Positions 21,323 through 31,945 of a DNA stretch of 64,000 bases are shown in pieces. Under the pieces are notes generated by a model. That model was given only the letters and a program-made list of their open reading frames with translations, ran no database searches and was not told the DNA's origin. The stretch's first letter is position 1; every line of letters begins with the position of its first letter. The stretch is from Sphaerosporella brunnea (lineage: Eukaryota > Ascomycota > Pezizomycetes > Pezizales > Pyronemataceae): contig VXIS01000003.1 of assembly GCA_008704415.1 (NCBI GenBank), positions 186,001 to 250,000 on the forward strand. Reading direction: 5' to 3'. Made by a program: the position numbers and the translations under genes.

Positions 21323-23028
21323 AGTTGGGTTGAACACATCTTGTTCATAGCACTTAGTCGTCTGTAAAACACGCTCCGTGTAAATCTGCCCTTGAGGACC
21401 ACTCATCGCGCGCACTGCCGCCGCACACCGCACCACCGTCCGGTGAGGCCGGCGCCACACAAACACAGGCACCAGGCACGCTCTTCTCCTGGGCAGTATA
21501 AATTCTTGCAAACAATCACGACAGGTGAGTGCATGTATCGAAGATCAAACATCTCCTCTCGCCCTAAGGGAATTGGGACGTGGCGGATGAAGGGGGCATG
21601 GTGCTTAAAGTCTGAACTCTACTTTGCGGCCTTGAGATTGCTGCAAGTGTTGACGAACCTGGCTCCCACCGGAAATCCTACAGTCTATCGAGCCCACTAT
21701 CTGAACCTCACGTACTACCGCGCTCCTACGCGCCTTGCGGCGGGCTCATGGCTGTCACTCCACCGACGTGCGCTTGGCCTACCAGCTCCAATGGTTGAAA
21801 TGCTGGCAGTTTCCTCTCTTTCCATGTTTCCACTTCACAACGCGCCATGGTACCACTCTCCCTCAATCCCACCCTTCTGCTGGCGGGTACATCTCGAGTT
21901 TGCGTGTCCGTTGCTTTCCCGTGGTCTAGGTTGTTGGTCCCGCTGCCACCGGTGCCAACAGAGATGGAGACAGCTGCCAGCATCCGTCGCAACAATCCCA
22001 ATAACTGTGGTTCAACCCCGCTCGAATACGCAGACTAAACAATCTGCAAGCCAATGGCATGCGCTTCGACACCCCGGAAGCTGCATTGAAGGCTGTTCAG
22101 CAGTTCGCTTGCTCGGCGCACTTCCCTATGGTTCAGACGCAGAAAGAACTATATTGACGTGTCAATTTTTGCGCTGCTTACCTTCGTGAAGGCTAATACT
22201 GAGGTCCCACGGCCAGCAATCCAGCCTCGATGGTTCCTAAGTGAAGACCAAAGCGGTTGCTAGTGAGGGCGAACAGACTACTACTGCAAATGCTTGAGGC
22301 GGTCTACGCGGCCGGGGGAGCTTGCGTAGAAGCAGCGTCAGGCAGTGTTCCTCACGGGCCGGGGTGGTCTGCAGGTCGGTCTGGATGGTCTCTAGAGCGG
22401 TGCGCGTCATGATGGGGTCAACATGAGCTGAAGAAAAATAAATCTCTATCTTTGCCAACGACTAGGAGTACCCGTCAAGCCGCCTCGCCCGATAATGACT
22501 GCGCGCGGATGATGCAGACTCCGGCATGGCAAATATGCTGGACCGCATCGGCCACGTTGCTGGATTTCAACGGCAAATTCTAAATGCGATGCCATAAATA
22601 TCGTCGTGTAGCGCGGTAAAGTGGCGCCCCGGATAAACGTGAAAAGGTCCCTGTGCCTCCTCCGGTTGTTGTCCGCAACCTGCAGCGCCTCCACCCTGGC
22701 AAAGTGCACCTGCAACCAGCACGGCCCCGTCTCGGGCACTGAGCTCGACGGCGAGCTGGCACCGCCTGCTGAAGGCATGCTCACACTTGGGTGCAGATAC
22801 AACGTCAACATGGAAGCGCCGGCCGGGCAGGACGATCGTTGGGACCGCAGGCATATGCAGAACGTTCTATGACCGAATAAGAACCGACTATATCAAGCAT
22901 CGCCGTGCCCGGTCAGAGACTCGAGTGTTACACAATGGTAGAGGCGAGGAAGTTCGTATGTCATTGGGGCAAGAGTCAGATGTTGGTGTGGCGAAGGCTC
23001 GCGGTTGCAAAAGATGACGAACACTATA
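21323..23028. other. Region with no supportable gene
   Basis: A 265-aa plus-strand ORF (21392-22189) is open but has low-information His/Arg/Cys-rich composition and no domain, and competing frames overlap it. A TATA-like TATAAATT at about 21499 is present. Minus-strand frames at 22446-22854 are likewise unassigned. Confidence 0.4.
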
Positions 23029-23174
23029 GGGAGATTGATAACGAGCCATGGGAAGATCGATAACGAACCATGGGGGGATAGATAACGAGCCAGAGGGAGA
23101 TTGATAACAAGTAATAAGAATAGTGATAATCAACCATGGGGAGATTGATAACGAACCATCGGAAGATTGATAAA
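23029..23174. repeat. 22-bp tandem repeat, about 6.6 copies
   Basis: Unit approximately GGGAGATTGATAACGAGCCAT, with spacing of 22 bp throughout and increasing divergence in the middle copies. ORFs across it encode Ser/Tyr-rich repeats and are not genes. Confidence 0.9.
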
Positions 23175-24800
23175 ATCATTGCCACCATCACCCAACACTC
23201 AAGGTCCATGTTTTCGCTGATGATGTAAGCCACGTTTGCGAGCTTCGGCACATACAACAACGCCACCGCCCCTGACCTCAATGTCGCTGGGTGCCTGTCG
23301 GCTGATCTGGCCACGGGTGTAAGGTCAGGGGGACACCGAGTACCCCGACGAGTCACGGTTCCAAACAGGACTGTTGTGATTGTCAAAAAGACGCGGCCAA
23401 CGTTCAACTTCATTATGAAACAATTCGTCCTTAAGCAATGAGCCCGCACGACACAAGGGAGCCTGGGATGAATTTGCTTGAAAAAAGCACCTCACTGAGG
23501 CTTTTGAGACCCGGCCCGCGCAGTGGTAGTTCGTTTCCGCCTCAATCATCAGCGTTCGAGAAGGACCGACCACAATTTAGAGGTGTTGTCGTGGGGGATG
23601 GCGTGAACGCTGGGAAACCAACGACAAGTCGTGCGTCAGTTCGTCGCCCAGATCCTGCTTTCTGCATTTGTTCCAAAAAAATCGGCCCTGTGGCTACTGC
23701 GCTCAAATTCTGAAAACAAAGGTGTACCCACAATTTCTGTGGCAGGCCCACTACGGGAAGATTGAAACTGTTGGGACTGTTGGGACAAACAATAACGTTC
23801 ATCGCCGGCGCGGCGACATCCAGCCGGCCCGTCGATCGATTCTGCGCAACTACACTCGACGGGATATGCCACCATAGCATCATGACTGTCATTGGCGCCG
23901 CAATTGACGGCATCTGCTAGCCTTACAGTCACCATCGAACACCCGCAGGAAACTCCGCCACGCGCATTGGAGAGCTTGTGGTGACCGGAGAATCGCTATG
24001 GGTGGGAATGTTGTCAGCGGAGAGGGCAACCTATCGCATCGAGGAAGGAACCAACTGATAATAATAGGATCTTTCACTGGGTTTGCGCAAGTCTGCTTTG
24101 TAGAAGGTTATAATCCTCTGGCGTCATGCTCGTCGCCTCACTGAACCAGCGTGCCTCAAAAAGTTACCATATCCGCCAGACCAGGGCTCCACCAAACACA
24201 TCATTGAGAGGGAATGTCAGTATTGCACTCGCATGGTCTGCGCACGATCCATTGAAATACTCGAAAAGCACGTCGTCAAGCTGAAGCTTCAAAGCGGACA
24301 GAGCAATCTGCATATTTATGAATATCCTGCTAAAGAACAACTCGAAAGTCAAAGCACGGCGACCCGGGAGAGCCTGATGCCTGGGATATATTGTTCGAAC
24401 GACTCCAATGAGCCGGGCGAGAATGGAGCCTCTGGAAAATGCAGTCTCACAGCTTCAGGTTTACGCGGAGATCGCTGCATGGCCGTTATCAGCCATATTT
24501 TCAGTGCTGCCTTTACACAGCCGGAAACGCAATGGCTGGCATCCTCGCTGCGCGGCGAATCCGTCAGGCGACTGAGGACCCTGCCTGAACTCTTGGGTGA
24601 GGGGAGGATTGATCCCAAACATCGACGTCACCACATTATGTACAGCTCCGATCGTGACAACAGCCAGCAAATTGCGCCGGCGATGACCCACTGAGCGGAA
24701 TCGACGATGCTTGTGCGGGAGGAACCGAGACCGCGGAGCAGGAGACCCGCGAGACTACACGACAAGACAAGCAGCTATGTAGGGATAAATCTGAGTACAG
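23175..24800. other. Region with no supportable gene
   Basis: The longest frame (24233-24694, plus, 153 aa) has no recognised domain. No tandem repeat or transposon motif was found. Confidence 0.4.
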
Positions 24801-24810
24801 AGGGAGGAAA

Positions 24811-25375
24811 AGCGTTCTCTAATGCGCTATATTTGTGAGTTAGAGCTCCTTCCATTGAGAGTAACAGCTTCCAGCCATTTTTCACCCGGTGCAGCCATAC
24901 GACCCTTCGTAGGGGCACGACGCAAGGCAACCATCTATGGGGAGATAAATCAGAGTACAGCGATCGAAAGAGCGTACTTTGATGCCCTATATCTGTGAGT
25001 CAAAGCTCATTCCATTGAGAGTAACAGCTTCCAGATCATTTTGAACCGGACAACCCATAGGACCTCCGCGCGGCCACCCCACACAACAACCATCTGTGGG
25101 GGATAAATCTGAGAACATCGGGTGAAAACGCGTTCTCCGATGCGCTATATCTGTGAGTTTGAGCCCATTCTATGGAGAGTAAGAGCTTCCAGCTATTGTT
25201 CACCCGGGGGAGCTACCGGACCCAGATACGGCCACCCCACAAGATAACCATATATGGGGGGATAAATCTGAGTACAAAGGGTGGACGAGCGTCCTTTGAT
25301 GCCATCTGTGAGTTTGAGCTCATTCCATTGAGAGTAACAGCTTCTAGCCATTGTTGACCCGGGGGCGCCATATGA
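24811..25375 (-). repeat. 159-bp tandem array, 3.5 units
   Basis: The anchor GCGT(T/A/C)CT recurs at about 24812, 24972, 25130 and 25289, spacings 158-160 bp. Orientation is opposite to the arrays at 743 and 16857, and the same relative to the hAT end. Confidence 0.9.
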
Positions 25376-25909
25376 ACCCTGTGGGAATACCCCACAGGAC
25401 AACACTCTGCATTCCACCTGCTCGAACAATATGAAGAAGGCCTCCATCTTGCGCAACATGAAAGGTCTGAACGTACGCAACCTGTAGACCTGTTGGCCAT
25501 CCAAGCATTGATGGGAGCCCCAAAAAGTACTCAACACGTTCAAATGAGGAGGTAAACCCTTCGGTGTGGCGACGCTGGCGTGGTGGGGTCCCGTTATACA
25601 CCGGGTCCCGCATCTATACACGCTAATGTATTCAAAATCTATCCTTCATACAAACCGTGTACTATAGGGCTTTCATTGCTCCAGTATCCCGCGCCCTGCA
25701 GACACTTCACGACCCGAGCTATGCCTCCCCAAACAACAGCGGCACCATAGCAGCTTGAATGTTGGCGAGACAACCGAGCACTCGCGAGAATGACGAGACC
25801 GAACCAGAACCGTCGAGACTGTAACGAGACCGAAGAGATATTTCGAGACCGCACCATTCTCACGACACCGAGACCCTCGGCGAGAATTCTCGACTCGTGG
25901 GCAACACTG
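24811..25909 (-). mobile_element. hAT-ended unit with 159-bp array, inverted copy
   Basis: The right end 25894-25909 is the complement of CAGTGTTGC(C)CACGAG, a one-base variant of the hAT terminal repeat. Going left come a GAG/CTC-rich subterminal zone, then about 500 bp matching the inverse of 16540-16850, then the 159-bp array. The left inverted repeat was not found. Together with 16445-17220 this forms a pair of inverted copies about 8 kb apart. Confidence 0.65.
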
Positions 25910-25979
25910 AATGTGCCACATACCGGCACGGGTTCGAAGAAGAAATATTCGCCGCTGCACCCTGAAGCTACCGTGCACT

Positions 25980-26790
25980 CAATTCAATTCACAAACAGGT
26001 TCTGTTCAGCGTACAGTCAACGTGGGCCGGAGGGCGAGGTGAAACCTGCACCGTCACCGCAATATGACACAATATTAGTGATGGACACGAACCAACTCAA
26101 ATCATCCTCCAATGTCAGGTCGAGCTGGCTCGTCTCGTACAGGCAGAGGCTGGGGATAGTTGTTAGGGTGGGCAACCACTGCAGCTCGAGCGGTTCCGCT
26201 TTACAACACCTTGAGCTGACGGACTCTGTTCATTGTAGATAATAGTATTCCACGAATCTAAGAATGTTAACCGTACGATGATTGGCGACGATTCCTCGGT
26301 GTTCCCATCCTTCTCACTGTCTAGGAGGTTTTCCTGATGGTTATCTGCGACCGGAATCTCATGTCCACTGTCAATCTCACCCATATCCTCTATTCTTAAC
26401 CTTTCACATTCGCACTGCTCGAAATCATCATGCCCCAACCAGCTTTTGTGCAACGAGAAAGCGCCACTTCAGGTCTCCCAGAGCCTGTTTCGCTTTTTGG
26501 AAACAAGATCTCCAGCTTGGGAGAAAAGACTTTGAGCCAGGACACTTGTGGCTGTGATAGAGAGATATTATCGAGCATTCATGGGTATACCGCAGTTCCG
26601 TGATAGCTTTTCGAGATAAGCAGCACGCTGATCCGGAGGCAATGCATCCATTGATTGGTGTTCCATAGATCTACTGGGGAAGGTGGAGCGGAGGAAGAGT
26701 ATTGGGTGTAAAGGGGGTTGTGTGAGGCAGCACGACAGCGACAACAGAATCGAAGTTTCTATGACGCGGTCAATCTTGATAATCAGTTTT
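25980..26790. other. Region with no supportable gene
   Basis: Short ORFs only (up to 96 aa). Nothing recognised. Confidence 0.4.
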
Positions 26791-26804
26791 CATTCTACAG
26801 CAGG

Positions 26805-27350
26805 CGCTACTATTTTGATGCCCTATATCTCTGAGTTTGGGCCCATTCCATGGAGTGTAACAGCTTCGAGCTATTTTTAAACCCACAAGCCACAGGACCT
26901 CCGCGCGGCCACTCCACACAACGACCATCTATGGCGGATAAATCTGAGAACAGCGGGTGAAAGAACGTTCTCCGATGCCCTATATCTGCGAGTTTCAGCC
27001 CATTCTATTGACAGTGAGAGGTTCCAGCTACTGTTCACCCGGGGGATCCACCGGACCCACATACGGCCACCCCACAAGATGACCATATATGGGGGGATAA
27101 ATGTATGTACAGAGGGTCCAAGTGCGTCCTTGGATGCACTATATCTGTGAGTTTGAGCCCATTCCATGGAGAGTAACAGCTTTCAGCTATTGTTGACCCC
27201 GGAGAGGTACCGAACCTCCAGACGGCAACCCCACAAGAGAACTATGTATGGGGGGATAAATCTGAGTACAGCGGGTGAAAGGGCGTCCGTTGATGCCCTG
27301 TATCTGTGAGTTTGAGCCCATTCCATTGAGACTAACAGCTTCCAGCGATC
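26805..27350 (-). repeat. 159-bp tandem array, 3.5 units
   Basis: Anchors at 26805, 26966, 27125 and 27284, spacings 161, 159 and 159 bp. Same orientation as the array at 24811-25375. Confidence 0.9.
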
Positions 27351-27533
27351 GGTGACCCAGAGCAGCTACCATAGCAGCCTGAATGTTGGCGAGACAACAG
27401 AGCACTCGCGAGAATCACGAGACCGAACGAGAACCGTCGAGGCTGCCACCAGACCGACGAGATATTTCGAGCCAGCACCATTCTCACGAGACCTAGACCC
27501 TCGGCGAGAATTCTCGACTCGTGTACAACACTG
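26805..27533 (-). mobile_element. hAT-ended unit with 159-bp array, third copy
   Basis: Right end 27518-27533 is the complement of CAGTGTTGTACACGAG. The GAG/CTC-rich subterminal zone is here much shorter, with the array starting only about 160 bp inside the end, so an internal deletion has removed the middle segment present at 25390-25700. The flanking CTCAGCCTTCACCGAAGCTGAA is shared, inverted, with 16415-16444. Confidence 0.65.
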
Positions 27534-27790
27534 CTCAGCCTTCACCGAAGCTGAATCTTCAGCAGAACAGAACAGAGGAGCGAGGATGCGAAGACGAGGT
27601 GCGGTGCTGGCGATCTGGGGGACCCTCGGGGAATTGACCAGACGGGCCCTTTTATAGGGGCCGGCTAAGAGCCTGACACTCGGCCTCCAAGTTGCCAGCA
27701 CTATCCCCGCCCATCTCTCACACCCACGAGGTTCGAGGCCTTCCCCGTGGTGCTGATCCGTCCTACTAGCTTGCAGTCTAACTGCCCATC

Positions 27791-27850
27791 GATGGGGATG
27801 GGAAAAGCTGCAGTGGTGGCGATAGCGCTGGGGATTGCAATGACGACGGC
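27791..27850. repeat. Small remnant of the GATGGN satellite
   Basis: GATGGGGATGGG, GTGGTGGCGATAGCG and GGGGATTGCAATGACGACGG are typical of the large satellites at 44.5 and 58.6 kb. It directly abuts the poly(A) end of the LINE relic, so the LINE 3' end joined this satellite. Confidence 0.65.
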
Positions 27851-28728
27851 TTTTTTTTTTTGTTTTAATCATAATGTATTCGGCCGCTTGCGGCCATGAC
27901 ATATGGTTGTATACAAAAAGTCTTGTGTCTGTTGGGTTGCTTTGCGGCAGTACCAGCACCGGTCGTCCGTCCTGCGCCCGTGCACATCAAGTATGGGGCC
28001 GTAGGTGGCTGGTTCAGGCGGAGCTGGTAGTACCGAGATGCCAGGGCCTTCGAGACCATTGCCGCTGTCTTGTCCCACTTTGCCTTGTGCTTGTAGTAGG
28101 ACTTGGCCCTGATCTGTTGGCTGAGCCATGCATTTCGGTCTCTCGATCTGGCGTTGGTGACCAGAAGTCCGATGTGAGCTACGTAGGTAACCTCAATCGT
28201 GTGTGATGTGTCGAGTTGGTCCCGTGCTGCGGCCTTGGCAATCTGGTCGGCCATCTCGTTGTCCGGGACGCCCTTGTCCGCTGGAATCCATCTGTATTCG
28301 GCGACCCATCCGAGTTGTCGCAGATTGGCTTCGGCCTGGTGAATGCGCGGCATTAGCCATTGGCCTGCACCTGGGTCGCCATGCCGTAAAACGTTTAGGG
28401 CCTCCTGAGCGTCCACAAAGATATACACGGTGCCAGGCGTACTCGGGGGGGTCTCCTGTCGGAGTCAGGACATGATGTGAGCGCTCCGTGAGGCCATCTC
28501 TAGGCCAGCGGCAATGCCAAACAGTTCTGCATCGTAGGCCTCCTTATTGTCGCCTATGTAGCCACTGGTGCGGCACCAATCCTTCATTGTTGCGCTGGTG
28601 CGTGCAACCGCTCTGAAACCACAGTGTCCGCCGTTAGTTTTCACTGAGGCTGATCGCAGTAGAGATGCGGCTGGGGTGGGGATTGGGGCCACATAGTTCT
28701 GCACAAATACAGCTGTAGGTATGACAGG
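27851..28728 (-). pseudogene. Tad1-like LINE 3' end: RNase H, linker and poly(A) tail
   Basis: Minus strand, 5' to 3': a frame at 28734-28465 with GYIGDNKEAYDAELFGIAAG (RNase H Glu block), a frameshift near 28440-28465 beside a G run, then a frame from 28428 with YIFVDAQEALNVL (Asp block), GVPDNEMADQIAKAA (second Asp), the linker SRDRNAWLSQQI and ASRYYQLRLNQPPTAP. A partial CCHC (CWYC) follows. The element ends in an A-rich tail (T run at 27851-27861), as expected for target-primed insertion. The 5' part is missing, and the start abuts a candidate LTR at 28729. Non-functional. Confidence 0.85.
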
Positions 28729-29262
28729 TGTCACAACGTGTATATTGATTTATACGGCGGCAAACCTCGAAGGCATAGTGGTCGAGTGACCGACCTTGCG
28801 GTTAGGGTACCGGTCTTGCCGCAAAGGAAGCGGGGTTTTTGAGGTACCGCTCTCAGGTTTCCGACATAAATATAGCGGTGGTGATAGGTTTTTGCCCCCG
28901 AAACGACGTCTGCAAACAGTCAGAAACGTCGCACACACTGATGTATGAACTACCAACCGGAATTCTCGCTGCACCAAAGACAAACAAACGGAACGCATGT
29001 TTATCTGCTGCTTGATCAGTGGCCACAACCTCCGGCGTTTCCCCGGGTTTTGCATCACGTTGGGCACCAGTGATCGCGTGGAGGATGTTTGGGAGATCAT
29101 TCTCCTCTCAGTTGACCATTAGACTGACAGAATCCGAGAATGTTTTCCCAACATTGCTAACACGCCACCTTGATATTGCTCGGGGGGGAACATCCCCTCA
29201 GTGACAGCGCGAGTATCTGAATAGCCGTATTCCCAGTTTACGTTGCAACGGGGACTGTGATA
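28729..29262 (+). repeat. Candidate LTR (repeat R), full copy
   Basis: About 534 bp, beginning TGTCACAACGTGTATATTGA and ending GGGACTGTGATA, so the ends are near-inverted as in LTRs. A full inverse copy is at 62936-63467 and a partial direct copy at about 44240-44520; the start motif alone recurs inverted at 58523-58575. The start carries a TATA-like TATATTGATTTATA. At 44 kb and 58-63 kb it borders the GATGGN satellite; here a satellite remnant lies just beyond the LINE inserted on its left. No target duplication is evident. Calling it an LTR is inference. Confidence 0.6.
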
Positions 29263-31945
29263 CCGGGCGTTTTTGACTTGGATATCCGAATTTTCAACCG
29301 GCTGTTTATCGATGTCTGTCAGGGGTCCCAATAGTGCGGCCAGTCCGGCTTTTAGACTGCCCTGAACCTGACTGTTTGAAACGGGCTTTTGAAATTCCGG
29401 CCCGTTTGGACCAGGCTTTCTCGAGCGAGACCCAGGTGCCTACAGGGCCCGATCAGGTCAAGAAAATTCCGGTGCCTACAGGGCCCGCCAGGCACCTCAC
29501 GAATCATTGCTCTCACAAACAGGAAAGGACGACATAACGAAATTATACGGCCATTTCCGCTGCCCGCTGTTCCAAATCAATCATCGTAACTGAGTATGGA
29601 ACAATCGGACACCCCAAAAGCACGCTCGTCTAACAGAGCTTGGATCGAGTGCAAACCCCATTTTCGGGCTTGAGGGGACGTTTAGATTTGTGAGCATCAC
29701 GTCAGGATTGGAAATCTTCTGAAACCGCCGCGAAATCTCCGAAAATACGCAAAAAATACGAGGTTTTCCACAGTAAAATTCGCCGTAAGGTGCAAGATGC
29801 CGTCGGCCATGCCCTTTCGGGCGCTCGAATCTTGGATCTCTCAGCATCACGTCAGAATTTGCAATCTGCTGCGAACTCCGGCTCATACCCGTGGTGCAAT
29901 GATTGGATGCTGCCGACGGCAAAAGTGCGGGGGATCAACAAGGTTTTTAATTGCGGTCGGCACCGCACATTTTCGTGAACCTATGGGAGAGCCTGACCAT
30001 GACGTCGATCTGCGCTTTTAGCGTCGACCTGGATAACCGGGCCCGGGCGGCATCTATCGGATATCCAGGCTTTGTGAACATCGGCCCGAACCTATCAGGC
30101 TGCACCAACCGTTGGCCCGACCTGACCCACTCTGTCGGGCCCCGTTTGGACTGGCGGGCGCCCGGACTATTGGGACCCCTGATGTCTGTACGCCATTTGA
30201 CGCCGAAACTGGCCTTAAATCCATAAACGTCGAAAACAACATAAGCGCCTGTCTGAGCGGCCCTAATTGGTTTGCTACAAAGTCCGCAACACACGTAATC
30301 CGCTTCCTAAAGGCTGTAGGCTGGATAGGAGACTTACTATCAGCATCTGCTTGATTCTGTTCTCGAAGGAAAAGGTACTACAATTCCCCGCGGGGCTTGG
30401 CCGTCCTCTGTCATGCTGCGACAACAGCGGACCGCTTTCGTTCACAAGGTTTCCTTGCCAAGAGGCGCATCTATCTGGTACTGCAATTACATGGAACCAG
30501 TGCGTAATATACCGCGAATTGGAAACCGCCTACGGCTATTGAATAGCCTATTTGGATTACGCTTTGGGCCACAGCGCTCGAGTCAGGGTGACAGGACATA
30601 CCACGGCCAAAGAGGTGAAGGTAAATCCAACAACTAGAATGCCGGTTGCATTTGTCATCCGATGCAGTTGACCTTCAGTCTGCCTGGGCTATTACGTCTA
30701 CCCCATGTAGCGCTCCCGGTTCTATTCAATCAGCGTGTCTCTATCTATGTACTGAAAAACATATTATATGACTGCGCGGCGTATATTTTCGACGGAGACA
30801 CACAGGAACTGACGCACGCCTCATCACCCGTGACGCCGCGCCAGAATCTATTGCACATCTGTGACCCTCTCGGAGTTCAAGGATAACGCAATCATAGCGT
30901 TGAACATGCCCAGCAGAGCGAAGTGTGTATGCAAACCACCACCGCCGGCCTTCTGACACCACGGCTAACACCACTTGCTGGCGATCATCGCTGGCAGGCT
31001 CAACAACCTCCGGCTGACCGACCGGTTCTCGGTGGACCATCGGAGTTCGTCCACGGCTGATTGTCACGGGTTGTCACTCTTGGCCCGTGTACCTCCCGCA
31101 TGGGCTCATTCCGCGACCGCTGTTGGCTTTTATCGGGCGGGCACTGGCTTCCGCCCGGCAACTATTCTGGGTGTATTTGCTCGCACGCGCCGCCAACTTC
31201 CTTTACATACCCGTGCGACTTGACAATTGCTCTACCGGCGATGGTGATACCACCACGTTGGTTTGGGATGCCGACACTCAGCATAACCTCCTGAATCCGC
31301 CACACTGTTCCCACCGGCTCACACGCCTCGTCGCCTCACCGCGGTTTGCACTGTCCACCCCTCCGGCGCAGCTACCCGCGCATCCGCGAACGCACGCTGG
31401 CCTCCTCGGATCGATCGCTACACACTATGACAACTCATTGCGCGCTTTCTACCTATCACCTGGCAGTGTAGCGATTGTAACACCCTTGGTCAGAGTGTTC
31501 GACGGAAGTGATGCACCGCTCCACACTGCTTCAAGGCGGTTTGTCTCTCTCCGGGTGCGACAGCGCTGCGGTTGAACGTCGGTCGCATTGTGGTGTATTA
31601 ACCTACTGGCCTCGCCGGTGATGCGATGCTCCACGAGCAGACCGCCCCGGAATCTGCTGCCGATGCTGTTGCGTATCGCGGCGGCGGTTTTTCCTGCCAC
31701 TTCGGGTCAACTGGATCACCGTGAAGGAAAAGCCTGGCGGCATCGCCGAATATGCCCTTACGGGCAATTTTACTCTGCTTACAACGGGTTCAACTGAGCT
31801 ATCGCGGAGCAAAAAAACAAACAAAACAAAATGTGACATTGCAGCCTTCACCACCGAAGCGGCATCCTAAACGCCGCGTCCCATGTGCGGCGTATCGCGG
31901 CGTGGTAAACGGAGACTTTGCGGTTCAGCAGCTCCAATGCGGTGA
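29263..31945. other. Dispersed repeats and no supportable gene
   Basis: At about 29375-29505 and 30035-30175 lie diverged copies of the GC-rich family with CCCGTTTGGACC and CCTACAGGGCCC. The rest has no recognised content. A 162-aa plus-strand ORF at 31087-31575 ends about 370 bp from the 3' end of the Gag-kinesin gene on the opposite strand; it has no domain and is not credited. Confidence 0.45.

Noticed and set aside
21392..22189. 265-aa plus-strand frame with a TATA-like motif nearby
   Set aside because: Biased composition, no domain, no splice or codon support; overlapping minus-strand frames are equally open.
23029..23174. CRISPR array
   Set aside because: The 22-bp units are contiguous with no unique spacers, and the genome is eukaryotic.
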